Shown here piece after piece: positions 25,401 to 37,432 of a DNA stretch of 64,000 nucleotides. Numbering within the stretch: the first letter of the stretch is position 1; the number at the start of each line of letters is the position of its first letter. The DNA is from Choanephora cucurbitarum (lineage: Eukaryota > Mucoromycota > Mucoromycetes > Mucorales > Choanephoraceae). The translations under genes were made by a program, and so were the position numbers. The stretch spans positions 124,001-188,000 of the forward strand of contig JAIWNI010000011.1 in assembly GCA_025331435.1 (NCBI GenBank), read 5' to 3'. The notes under the pieces were generated by a model. That model was not told where the DNA came from. It ran no database searches and worked only from the letters and a program-made list of their open reading frames with translations.

Positions 25401-26894
25401 GTTTGTGTTCATGTGGATTCAACAGAGAAATCAAGACACGAAGTAATTCTCGAATAGCAGGTAAACCATAAGCTCTTAAAGAAGTAGGTTCAGTAGCTTA
25501 CAGAAAGAAAGATCAATACTATATACAAATCAATCAGAAATCAACTAGTCTACCTGTGATGCCTGTTTCTTCCTTTGAATCTTGTTTTGTTTCTTCCTCC
25601 TTTTCTTCTTCTTCTTCTGGAACAGGTGAATCGACAAAGGATGCTTCTATGATAGCCTCTTGTTCTTTTGCTTCAGCTGACTGAGGTACTTCTGGAATAG
25701 GTGACTCTATAGGTTTAGGTGTACTCATATGAGGATCAGCAGATTCTTCAGTGCCATCATTAGGTGATTCAACAAACTGCCATTCATCCTCTAATCCCTT
25801 TAACCTAAACAATCCCTAAAAAGTGAATACACCAAAATAACACACATGTCGGTTTCACACTCTCACCTTTCAAAAATAGCAATCACCATATTGATCATGA
25901 CATGTTCAGCAGATCTTCTAAGCATTTCTTAAGAGAAAATAAATGATGGTTCCTAAAACACAAGACAGTAAGGACCTACCACTCAATCTCATCTGACAAC
26001 ACATGCTGAGACCTGTTTCCATCATTTCACACACAGCCTCATCACTAAGGACTTGTCCGCATTCACTTGTGATTGCCATTTGAAGTACTTGAAGCATTCT
26101 GAGTAACACTAGTTCATCTGAAGCTGCATCTGAGGCTTCGAATTTACAATGTGTTGCAGCAGAAGACAATGCATTCATAGCAGAGGCCACTCTAGAATTA
26201 GAAATGCCTTGTACAAGAAACAATCAGACTCAGTCTACATATCAATTTCAATCCAGGCAAGTTACCTATAATCCCATAATGCAATAGTTTTTCTACACTT
26301 CCTAAAGCAGTACCAGCAATAGGACCTGTTGTATTTCCAGAGCGAATCACTTCAAGAAAAGGATTTAGCACATTGACTGCATCCAAATCCTTAACATCTA
26401 AACAAAAGAAACATGGTATGTATAAGATATGCACGCTATTCTCCTTTGTTTGTTCTTACCATCCACTGTTTCAATGTAATTCTTTAGACTGTTGAATCCT
26501 TCCATCAAAGGGTTTTTCTGAATGATCCAAATGTTAACCACCAGCCTTTTCTTTTTTGTTTATTGCTCTACCGTTACCTCTTTTACGTTAGAATCTTTCA
26601 TGTTCATTTGTGCATTACGCAGTCCCATAGTGTTGCCTAGAGTACCCATTCTTAATCCGGTGACACCTACACCAGACCAGCGTGCATTTTTACGCATAGC
26701 ACTTGTCACAGCTATTGAAATGCATAAATATCTATTGCATCCTCAATCCATAGAATATTACCGATAATTTCAGCGTGAATAAGCTGAGACCATGATAATT
26801 CTGATTTAATGCGTATCTCTTTTGTTTCCATGCTCTGTAAGTCTTTATTGTTTGTGCCTGAATGAATACTCGATGTTGAATCTGATGAGGCCAT
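22455..26894 (-). CDS. Sec7-domain Arf guanine-nucleotide exchange factor (Gea/GBF1 type)
   Basis: Activates Arf1-family GTPases at the early Golgi for COPI vesicle formation. Twelve exons add up to 1,226 residues: 26762-26894, 26587-26711, 26460-26517, 26266-26397, 25980-26207, 25867-25927, 25554-25804, 24796-25496, 24634-24741, 22904-24474, 22593-22844, 22455-22515. The N-terminal DCB and HUS helical regions precede an acidic linker (about residues 255-310). The Sec7 domain starts near FNESPKKGIQFLIEN and carries the catalytic glutamate in LGEYLGKP and the second motif VIMLNTDQHNPQVRR. An HDS-like helical region follows. The protein is shorter than yeast Gea1 (about 1,400) and much shorter than GBF1, because it ends soon after the first HDS region. 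An AATAAA signal lies a few bases past the stop. Confidence 0.92.
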
Positions 26895-27152
26895 AAGAAG
26901 AGGAAATGTGGTCAATGGGTTGTCTTTTTTGTTCTTTTACACAAAAAAAAATTAAAACTTTGAGTCGAACTTTGGCTACACACACACTCTCTTTTTTTTT
27001 TGTATGTAAAGAAGGAAATGAGCTTTACTTGTCGTGAGTAAAAAGAAAAGAGAGAAAAAGAATAGCATTTTTTTTTTGTCTCCTAAACTCCAATAAAAGA
27101 AAACTCAGTCAACAAATCAGGATGTAACAAGAGTTGGATTTTTAATTTTTTT

Positions 27153-27771
27153 TTAATCCACTTGAATATGCATAGGTGCATCTGTGCTTAGGATATGAAT
27201 AGGCCTAGGTTGGTCATTGATCAGATCATTTGCCTGTTCTATAAGGGAGGGACCAGGTTGATACCAAATTCGATTGAGTTCAGTCAAAATGTCTCCCAGA
27301 CGAACTCCGCTGGCTACTACAATACGGCATAAGTGAGAAATCAGTTGGTCTTTGCTCTCTACCCTTGGTCTGATTTCCACCTTGACTTTTTCATGAATAA
27401 AGTCAGTGGCTACAAATGAACTCAGATAGCTAAAAAGTGATTGATCAGGGTCTGAATAACTCTGAAGATCAATCACAAGCTCAGTATGGGTCTGATAAGT
27501 CAATGGTCTTCCCTGAGAGAATAGGTTGTTTTCTAATTGAATGTCTTGATGGTTTTCTATCCATTCAAGTATCTGAGGTCTTGTTCCATAAAATACCCAA
27601 CGACTGGTATTGTCTGAACTACCCACTGTGATCTTTTTGTTGAGGAGAGGTGGTGTAATGATACGTGCACCTTGACCTTCAATATCTATAACAATGGAGT
27701 GTTCTATAAGTCATTAAGATACGCACAATGCAATCCTACTTGCCTGTTTCGTAACCGAGTTTGATAGACAT
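27153..27771 (-). CDS. Conserved-looking protein of unknown function
   Basis: Two exons, 27744-27771 and 27153-27703, give 192 residues. The intron appears to be of the rarer GC-AG class: exon 1 ends ACAG and the intron begins GCAAGT, the usual context for such sites. A GT donor two bases further in would lead to a stop. The spliced start reads MSIKLGYETEHSIVIDIEGQ, with alternating beta-strand character. The rest is mixed alpha/beta with a helical C-terminal half (SHLCRIVVASGVRLGDILTELNRIW). No signal peptide, membrane helix or known motif was recognised. It lies head-to-head with the membrane protein gene at 28341, about 570 bases apart. Confidence 0.65.
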
Positions 27772-28340
27772 GTTATAATGAAGAAGAGAGTGAAAAGAAA
27801 ACGACAGGTGAGAAAAAAAAATAAAAGAGAAACAGAAAAGCATAAATCATTGTACAACTTATCATAACAAACAGGCCATGTTTTTTTTCAATTAAGACAA
27901 TAGCAATCACTTTTCACTCAATTAGCCACTTGTCTATCTTTGTTGCTACCCTTTATGAATTAGCGTAGTGGTTACTTTTTTTTTCCTCTACTCAATATCA
28001 AGAGATGCTTTTAAGTTTCCTTAAACAAATGGTATGTTACTGCAGTCTATAGGGTTCACATTCTTTTCGATTTCTACCATCACACCATACTGTCTTTCTT
28101 TCCCTCAGTCTTTTGACGTGCATACTTTCTTACTTGCCAATGAGCGAATTGCCTATTGTTTCTCTCTGTACACACTCTCTACCTTCAAGAAGTAGTAGAC
28201 ACAGTAGGACAAACCAGATCTGAAAACCCCGAACAAGGTGGGACTTGTTACTTTGGCATGATAAAGCTCGGCTCCAATTTTTTTTTTGGAGTTTCTGTTT
28301 ATTTTTCTCTTTTGTCCCTTCCTTTTTTTTGTTTTCTTTA
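27772..28340. other. Divergent promoter region, about 570 bp
   Basis: Shared 5' region of two divergently transcribed genes. Pyrimidine-rich tracts occur on the plus strand, just before the ATG at 28341. No gene or repeat seen. Confidence 0.5.
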
Positions 28341-29348
28341 ATGAAAGGCAAACTTGTAATTTTATACCTAATTCGATCTCTTCTTTTACTGTTGAGTCTT
28401 GCCACTCTTGGTTGTCATGTCGGTATGTTAAAAAAAAAAAGAGCGGATCGAAAATGATACGACAATTGACTATTTTATGATAGCACAACTTGGTTTGTTA
28501 TCTAGAACATCAAATACAGGAAATTGGTGGCCAGGCTATATTCCAGTAAAGTAACTCGCTCATTTTTATATTATTTGCGTACTGAATATGGAGTGCAGTA
28601 TACACTTTACTATGTCGGGTCCATAGTATCGATTTTATCAGTTACATTTCTATTGATTTTTAGTTTGATGTCAAAATCATTATGGAGTGATCGAATAGCC
28701 AGTCTAATCAATCTATCTCTATGTATTGCTGTTGCTGTCTATACCTCGCTTAAGTCAGGAACTGTACCATGGACAGGATCTGTGTCAAGTTCGTTTGATT
28801 CATCCATGCAGGGCTATGTCAGCTATTGTTCAAGTTATTCAGATACTGTCTTGTCCAATCGTTGCTGTAAGTAACTTGTAGCTATAGAATAGACATAAAA
28901 GATAGAAAAGCTGATAGGTTCCTTTATAGGGTTAACCAATGGTACTTGGCTAGGTATAATTATCATTGGCTTCCTATGGTTGATATTGGCACTCTATAGT
29001 TTCATTCTCAAGAACTCTGAAATCTACGATGAAGATTATGATACCTATGATTTCAAGCAAGATGTTCCTATGGCCAACACGCATCCTTTAATGAACCAAA
29101 GCAGTATTCAGTCTACAGGAGGGCATTATTATGTTCAACCCAATCCATACATGATGTCATCGGGAACACATCCCGTCAATAACTACTACAATCCAACGTA
29201 TTATCCAAGCCCTACTAGTCCAGTATCAGCCACCAGTCCATTCTCCCCTGAAGAAGGCTATCAAATACCACGCAGAGTATCTAAGACTTACCTGGAAGAA
29301 GACAATGTTACATCAGAAACTGAAAGACACCCACCACATTCGAAATAA
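28341..29348 (+). CDS. Four-helix membrane protein, MARVEL/SUR7-like
   Basis: Four exons (28341-28422, 28484-28545, 28599-28866, 28930-29348) give 276 residues. Helix 1 is in exon 1 (LVILYLIRSLLLLLSLATLGCHV), followed by a short extracellular WWPGYIP loop. Helices 2 and 3 are GSIVSILSVTFLLIFSL and ASLINLSLCIAVAVYTSL. A Cys-containing loop (YCSSYSDTVLSNRCW) precedes helix 4 (WLGIIIIGFLWLILALYSF). The C-terminal about 105 residues are cytoplasmic, rich in Tyr, Pro and Ser. The arrangement matches fungal MARVEL/SUR7-type cortical membrane proteins. Exons 2 and 3 require removing a 53-base intron that reads openly in another frame, so naive translation gives a wrong product. Exact family is uncertain. 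Confidence 0.75.
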
Positions 29349-29442
29349 GGTGCGGAACTCTAAACAGACTAAACTGCCAAACACCTTTATTTTTCAGTGT
29401 ATAATCATGCTGGCATTGTAAAATGAAAAATAAAAGACAAGT

Positions 29443-29483
29443 TTCTCTCTCTCTCTCAATGCTTTAATGAGAGTGAGAGAGAG
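29443..29483. repeat. Hairpin between convergent genes
   Basis: Arms 29443-29458 and 29468-29483 are CT- and GA-rich and pair over 16 bp with one mismatch around a 9-base loop. It sits between the stops of the membrane protein (29348) and the Rab gene (29694, opposite strand). It may affect 3' ends of both transcripts, or may be a chance result of CT/GA repeats. Confidence 0.5.
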
Positions 29484-29693
29484 GCGTTTTAGCTGATACA
29501 CAAGTGATACCTTACCATGGCTAATTATGGATTTATTTACACGTACAAGCTCAACTTTATTGTGGTTTTGACCAAAAAAAAAACAACTGAAGGCTAGGTA
29601 TGAGCAACATCATCTTCAATAAGCCCTTACTTTCAACACTGTATTCACTATATTTAATCATTGAAGTGTGTAGTAAATCAATATAAAATGCCC

Positions 29694-30705
29694 TTAACAA
29701 CAATTTGATTTCTCATTCAGTTTCTTTTGACTTCCTTCTTGTTGAAATGAAGAACCTAATGTGTTTGTCCTATATAGGTCTTGATCATATAGCTTCTTGA
29801 CTAAGGTCTGTGTGATATCAAGAAAGATATCTTCAATAGCTAATGAATACCATGTCAATACAGTATCATTGATATATACATATGACTCTCTTTACCACCC
29901 GCTTGATCGTTTTTAGCAGATACTTCATGTACACCACTCACCACAGCTATCTTCAATTCATTACAGTATTTGATGACATTAGTAAATGATACTTTGCGCT
30001 GTGCTTCTAGGTCGATTTTGTTGCCAACAACATGAATGACTATATCTTCAGTCATATTCTTGCTTAATTCTTTATAAAGAAAATTAAGTTTTGCTGACGA
30101 TGTTTATTTTTTTTTTCTTTACCTTCTATCCATGAAATCAACTCTGTAAAACTTTCTTCAGATGTTATGTCATACACTAAAATAGCAGCAGATGCACCTC
30201 GATAATACATTGGTGCCATTGATCTAAACCTTTCTACAGAGTACCTTTATTAAACTATGTATTTCACTCACTCTCCCAAGAAAAAGAAGATCTTTACCTT
30301 GTCCAGCTGTATCCCATATCTGTAATCTCACACTACAATCATCTACTGTCCTAATTCATCAAAAAATAAAATAAATAAATCATCCTATCACACTCTTCTT
30401 CTTATTTTCCTTACAATTTCTTGGTCATAAATGCCGCACCGATGGTTGAACTATTGTTGGGTGAAAAAGTATTTTTGACATATCTAAGTGCAACAGATGT
30501 CTTTCCAACACCTGTTTATTCAGAAAATATAAATCACTAAGTTACAATGAGTGATCCTATAATTCAACAAAAAAAAAACTCCCCATAATAAGAAAAAGAG
30601 AGGATCAACATGTCTCATGAACACTGAAGAGTAAATAATAATAATAAAAAATAGATGCGAACCTGTTCTTCCTAAAATCACAACTTTGGCTTCCAAGGTA
30701 TTCAT
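29694..30705 (-). CDS. Rab-family small GTPase (Rab5/21/22-like)
   Basis: Membrane-trafficking GTPase, probably endosomal. Six exons (30663-30705, 30415-30511, 30298-30350, 30123-30233, 29896-30069, 29694-29839) sum to 207 residues. The P-loop GRTGVGKTS spans the first intron. Effector region [12 protein letters not shown], switch [21 protein letters not shown] (split by an intron), NKID and EVSAKND are present. The C terminus ends in NCC for geranylgeranylation. STIGAAF and the MAPMYYRGA stretch place it nearest the Rab5/21/22/24 cluster; the exact member is not certain. The donor of intron 1 (GTTCGC) is weak, but phase and the restored P-loop support it. Confidence 0.9.
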
Positions 30706-32473
30706 GTTTGAATGATGCTTAAAATAAGAGGATGGATTAGATAACTGTTGGTCTCTGTAAAGAGAGAAGAAAAAAGAGTACAAGATATTATATAGAAAGG
30801 CTTCTTGTTTCCCCTCCCTCTTTCCTCTTTTCAAAATAGGTGTTCAATAAAAAAAAAAATTAAGGAAAAGAAAAGAGAGAAAATAAAATAAAATAAAAAA
30901 AATAAGGGTCATGTAACCGTTTCCGGAATGGAGATTCTCTTTTTCTTTCTTTCGTTCTCTCGTTACCGCACAAATTAAGTGTGTTACTCCATTTTGGCTT
31001 CAGTTAACTTTATGCTGTGTCAAAAGACAGAAGAGTGCTTTATTCGGTATGTATTCTTAAACAAAGAAAATAAGCATTTTCATAAAGTACGAAGGCATCA
31101 GATAAGAAAAAAAAAAAAGAAGGATTAGAGGAGAGAGAACAGCACTAACAAAAAAAAGAGCCGTTGCTTGTCCTTAATTGACCTTGAAATTAAAGGAGGA
31201 GACAAAGGGCACTTTAAACTTTAATATAGCTTATCCATCCTATTTCTTAAAGAAACGTTTATTGATTGATATTATCTAACATGGTTTGTATTGGTAGACA
31301 GCTCTTTTTTTTACTTCAAGTAATACTATCTAGTTCTCTGTTTAGCCCAAAGAAGAAATAAGATTTCCAAAGAAAAATAAAAAAGGGGAGGTTTTAGAAA
31401 AATAAAGTTTTGATCTAAAAAGAGTTTTCTTATTCTTGTAATGCCAGAGATGTATAGCTATCTTCATTTGTTTGCAATTACTATTATGAAAACAAACTAT
31501 GTGTAAGCAATGCCTACAACAAGGCGTTCTGTAGCAGGAGCCTGAGTTTTGCCCTTTGAGTCTGCTGAGATTAGTTTCTATCAGTCCAAAGGAAAAGATC
31601 GACAGAATTAGTTGACCCAACTGTTATGATTGGTAGTTGAAGGCAGGTGTGATATGTATGCTGGTTAAATAGTTTCAACACTATTGAGATTAAATATCGC
31701 GCAAGACCTTTTTCTTTTGATAGGGATGCTCAATTTTCTTAATATAATGAAGATATGAACCTAATAGTATCATCTAAAGATACGATACACAAAGCCTTAA
31801 CAAGACATGATAACATTGACGACCAGAGCTTGTTTAGTTAAGGAGCGAGCATCTACTGGCTGACCAAGAAAATTATAAGCCTATCTTGTAGTCAGAATGA
31901 GAGTTGGTAGTATACAAGTTTCGAATGAGAATAGGCTTTGTTCAAAACAAACTACATGTTTGAGGCGGATAAGATGTACTTTATCTTCAAAGTCTTTTCT
32001 TGCGAGATAGTTCAATTCTTAAGCAGCATTACAGCATATCAGTAGTTGAAGAAAGTACAAAGATACATTCTATGGAATTTCAGCTATTTTTTGTTTGCTT
32101 GACTATGGAAATGAAAGGAAAGCTGCCTTTTTATTGCTTCCCTTTGAATGGATCAACACAATCCCATTTGATTTACGAGCACAGACTGATAGAAATAATT
32201 TCCTAAACTGATTTGATCCAATCAGATTCATTTACACCTATTTTTATACCACTTAAGGAATTTTCTTTCTCTTTCTTTTCTTTTCTTTCTTTTTCGACAG
32301 CTCTTTTGATTCCATTGTAAGTATATTATCACAAGAGTACACGAAAACACGCAAGAGGCTTGTCTTCATTTGACTCTAAAGTCGCGTCTTGCTTTGTGCA
32401 ACTTCAAATGATGGAAAATCTGCATGTAAAGAGATCGAGTAGTGATTAACTCCCTCTTTCTTTTTCTTTCAAG
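30706..32473. other. Intergenic stretch, about 1.8 kb
   Basis: Lies between a minus-strand Rab gene and the plus-strand FoP-like gene, so it holds both 5' regions. Purine-rich A/G tracts around 30840-30900 and 31100-31140 are prominent. Pyrimidine-rich DNA lies about 200 bases upstream of the FoP-like ATG. No gene or repeat recognised. Confidence 0.5.
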
Positions 32474-33109
32474 ATGCCATACAATCACACTCGCAAAGTT
32501 ACCAATAATAATAACAACGGCAACAACCGTTCTGTCTCTTATGGTCAAGGTGGATTGAATGAACGGTAATTTTGTTGACTCTATTTCATACATCACATTG
32601 TACTGATGCGTCTCATTAGATTCAGTCAACTGGCTCAACGTTCAACACCACAACACGTCAATAATAACAATAACAACAACTCAAATAACTCAAAAGCCAA
32701 ACCAGGCACAGCTAGCGTTTTTAGTCGTCTTCGTGGAGCAAAGCAAGATACACCTCGTGCTCGCGCAAAGAGCATTCAAAGTAGACTAGGCAAGACAGTG
32801 AATGGAGGTGTTCAGAAACGTGGTACCAAGGCTCCAGTCAAGGGTACAGCCACAGGTCGTGCTGATAAGCGCACACAGGCTTCCTTAAAGAAGGGTGTCA
32901 AGGCTCAACAACAAAACAAAAAGAATGGACCTCAAGACAAGAAGAAGCAACAACAACAAAAGAAAAAGCCATTGACAGCAGAAGAACTGGATAGAGCCAT
33001 GGATGCTTATATGATGAAGGATCCCAAGACTGCACAAGCTAAACTTGATGCTGAGATTACCAGTTATATGGATGAAGCTAATGATCTGCTTATGGACGAA
33101 CCATTATAA
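32474..33109 (+). CDS. FoP/CHTOP C-terminal duplication protein, probable mRNA export factor
   Basis: Two exons (32474-32565, 32620-33109) encode 193 residues. The protein is basic and of low complexity: Asn-rich N-terminal part, Arg/Lys/Gln-rich middle, then the C-terminal motif PLTAEELDRAMDAYM and a following helix (AEITSYMDEANDLLMD). That motif is shared by Friend-of-PRMT1/CHTOP and by the C-terminal box of ALY/REF/Yra1, where it contacts the TREX helicase. There is no RNA-recognition domain here, which favours the FoP/CHTOP type. Likely role: nuclear mRNA export or chromatin-linked RNA binding. Arg residues in the middle could be methylated. Confidence 0.8.
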
Positions 33110-33899
33110 AACATACGTGTAGAAAAAAAAAAGGAAAAAAAAAGTATAGGACAAAAAGCCTATCTTTACAATATATATAATCTCTCTCTCTCTCTCTCTC
33201 TCCTTCTCTGTGCATCCTATTACAAGAGCAAGCCATGTTAATAAATAGCCTCAGTTATCTTCTGAAACACAAGTACACACACACACACGCACACACACAA
33301 AGGCATACAGACACACAAAAAGACAGCTGCGGCGAGCACATAGACAGCCAAGGAAGCCAAAACGGTTGTTTCTTTTTTCTTTTATATTTTTGTTCTTTTG
33401 TGTTACTTGGCTCCTTGACTTGATCCGACTTAAGGCAATGAACTATGACAACAACAACGACAACAAGAACAGGTGATAGTAAGCGGCTGGAGGGTGAAAA
33501 AAAAAAGAAAGAGAGAGAGAGGGAATGGGTGGATGAGGACAATAGCTTATGGAGAGAGAGGGAAAGAGAGAATGAGGATTGTGTTTAGGTTGGTATATAG
33601 CCATTTCTTTGAGATTGTTTGTATGAAGAATGGAGGGAGAATATTGAAATAAAAGCTAAGCAATGTTTGTGTATCTTGCACTGAAAACCCAATTTAATTC
33701 AAAGCATTGATTGTGTTATAGTCTCCTCTTCTTTACCAAAGGCCAAAGTCATGTTTTTTACTTGCAAAATAACACTGGAGATGATCCTCTAAGAGAAAAA
33801 AAAAAGAGACTCAAGAAGAAGCTGTCAGCAACAAACAAGGGGGGGGGTATTTCTTTACTCAGTTGTGTGTACAGATTTTCATATTAGTCATTTATTTAT
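33110..33899. repeat. Intergenic with CT and AC microsatellites
   Basis: Between convergent FoP-like and Rab11 genes. It carries a TC run at 33181-33203, an AC run at about 33273-33299, a GA-rich tract near 33508-33570 and a G run near 33840. Open frames across it are low-complexity artefacts. Confidence 0.75.
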
Positions 33900-34903
<1,004 letters not shown>

Positions 34904-35547
34904 ATCTAAAATTAAGATAAGAAAAAAGTTAAAAAAAAAGAGAAAAAAGAGAGGCAAATAGGGCTGAAAAAAAAATCCAATTTAAAATGATCTTTCCTTT
35001 TTTGCTGGAATCTGAATCCCCGCAATAGTTGATTTTTCCAATTAGTATCGAATCAATATGAAACTAGAATCTGCATATTGTTTAGTGTCTCATTTGCATA
35101 TGACATCTTATTCCCATTTCTGCCTGTATTCGAAGAAGAAGCTAGATTGTTTCCTTTTTTTGTGCGACTTAATGCATGAACTCAAATAACAAATAACCAG
35201 GCTGTTGCTAGTCTTATTAATCAAAAAAAAAACCTAGTTGTGATAGAATAGCTCAACCACCAATGAACTGAAGCATTCAAATTACTACACAAAAACTTCA
35301 AGAAATTATCCAGCAACTCTCTTACTTTTTGTCTTATTCCGCAAAAGAGCTCCTTTCTAGAAGACCCATATGTTTTTCTCTTTCTCTATGGTGATAATAA
35401 TCTACTTTAGTTCAATGGATTTATTTGGATTTTACAATCTTACTTCTTAGGTGGCTTTGGACTGAGATAGAATTCCAACAAGTAGAATTATTCAAAGCAT
35501 TTTTTTCTCTCTCTTTCTTTCTGTTACCCACTTCTTTCCTCTATAGT
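34904..35547. other. Divergent promoter region, about 640 bp
   Basis: Shared 5' region of the divergent RAB11-like and CTU2 genes. Pyrimidine-rich stretch immediately upstream of the CTU2 ATG. No other feature seen. Confidence 0.5.
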
Positions 35548-37189
35548 ATGAAGACTTCTGACAAAAAGTGTTGCAAGTGTAAGACTGCTGCTGCTACTGT
35601 ACTTATAAGACAGGCCTGCTATTGTCAGTAAGTTGATAGTTTCTTTCCCTTCTTTCTATTACTGCGCTTCTGATCAGCTGTCAAACGATAGGTCTTGTTT
35701 TATTTTTGTCTTCATCGGTAAATACCGCTCTATCTTGCTTCGTTTGAAGGACAACAACAGAAAGAACGGAAAGGTCTTGTTAGCTTGTTCTGGTGGTCCT
35801 TCTTCTATGTAAGCTTATTTTTTTTAGGTACGATAGCACAAACTAACCTATTTGTATTTAGTGCGATGTTGAATTTGACAAAGAACTTTATGCGTATTGT
35901 GCCTACCGAAAAGAAAAAGATTCAACTGATTCCTGAGGCCATTGTATGCCATATTGACGAAAGCAGCTTATTTGAATCTACTGTATGTGTGCGAAATATA
36001 TTTGAAAGCAATCATGAACTGATGAGATGGTCTTTCTCTATAGTCTGGCTTTTCTGAGAAGCTCGAAAAGACAATCAAAGAGAAATACTCTGAATTCGAA
36101 TACTTTAGTTATCGACTTGAACAAGTATTTGGATCCGAATTCACAAAGAGCAATGAATTCAACAAAATCCTCAAATCAACTTCTGGAGGTGTAGAAAATA
36201 GAGATTACGAGCACTATGTTCAATGCATCCAAAAGACTTCTGATAAACCATTAGTAGAGCAGTTGAAGCAACTTTTCTCTAGTATCAAAAAGACATCAGC
36301 CAAAGAGGATTTATTATGGAACATGAAGATGGCTATGTTGGTTCATGTGGCCAGACGTGAAGGGTAAACGCTGAGCATATTTTTCTTTTTTTTTTAGTTC
36401 TCTGGCTCATGCTTGTATTGTAGTTGTATGTATATATTTATGGCTGATTCTGCTACACGTCAAGCTATCAAAATGATCTCCATGACCAGTAAAGGCCGTG
36501 GTTACAGTTTGCCTTTAGACATTGGTGTAGACAATCAACAGAGCTTCTCTGATCTATGTATCATGAGACCCATGAAGGATATGTTGTCAAAGGAAATTGG
36601 GTTATACAATCATTTCTTCAAGATCGATTCATTCGTGTTACCACCCTTCAACTTTGGCACCATGATGCCTGGCAAGACTTCAATCGAACGGTTAACAGAA
36701 GAATTCATTGTAGGCATTGAACGTGAATTTCCTTCAACTGTCAGTACTATCTGTCGTACTGTTCTCAAGCTATCACCTTCAGCTGATATGGACTTTAAGC
36801 GAACATGTGCCATGTGTCTTATGCCTATTGAGGCAGGCAATGCTGAGTGGAGAAGACATATCACAGTGACTGATGTCAGTGAAGCTACAGGACAAGAGAC
36901 AACTCAACAAAAACAAGATGATTGTTGTAGTTCAAATGCTGGTGGCTGTTGTGGTGGCAGCAACAGTAGTTGCAGTAGTGATGACAATGAAAAGTTACCC
37001 AAGACAGATCTGAACCAATTCTTATGTTACAGTTGTCAAGTGAACTTGAAGGATTATCAAGCTGAATCAATTGAATCGTTACCACCTTATATCAATGAAT
37101 CTGTTTATGATCAAAGCAGAGATAATCGGTTACTGAGTCAAATCAAGGGTTTCTTGATTGAAGATGATGATGACGAAGAGCAGCAATAG
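35548..37189 (+). CDS. NCS2: Cytoplasmic tRNA 2-thiolation protein 2 (CTU2/NCS2)
   Basis: Partner of CTU1/NCS6 in the 2-thiolation of wobble uridine of Lys, Glu and Gln tRNAs, the last step of the Urm1 sulfur-relay. Five exons (35548-35627, 35692-35808, 35862-35982, 36044-36363, 36424-37189) yield 467 residues. The N-terminal CCKC and the CYCQSC pair (restored by splicing) resemble the zinc-binding start of the family. VLLACSGGPSSIAMLNL is the degenerate PP-loop and GCMYIFMADSATRQA the second family block. CAMCLMPIEAG and FLCYSCQVNL near the C terminus form another zinc site. A Cys/Gly-rich insert (about residues 375-400) is low complexity. Its stop is 243 bases from that of the convergent downstream gene. 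Confidence 0.93.
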
Positions 37190-37378
37190 ATTTGTATTTT
37201 GTATTATAGAATAAAACTAATAAAACAACTTTACTTTAACTGCTTTTCTTTATTTTTTTTATGTATATGCATATACATGAATTGTGTATCTTTTCTTCTT
37301 CTTTATAAGTATATGTAAATTACTATGTCTAGAGATGAAAGAAAAAGAAGAAGAGAGAGAGAAAAATGATATATATAT

Positions 37379-37402
37379 GTATGTGTGTGTGTGTGTGTAT
37401 GT
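37379..37402. repeat. TG microsatellite
   Basis: Short run of TG units flanked by TA steps between the convergent CTU2 and glycosyltransferase/lyase genes, close to both 3' ends. Confidence 0.8.
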
Positions 37403-37432
37403 ATAAGAGAAATAGAGTGCAAATAAGATAAT

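Noticed and set aside
33235..33542. Frames over the AC/GA microsatellite region
   Set aside because: Their translations are Thr-His and Val-Cys repeats produced by simple-sequence DNA.
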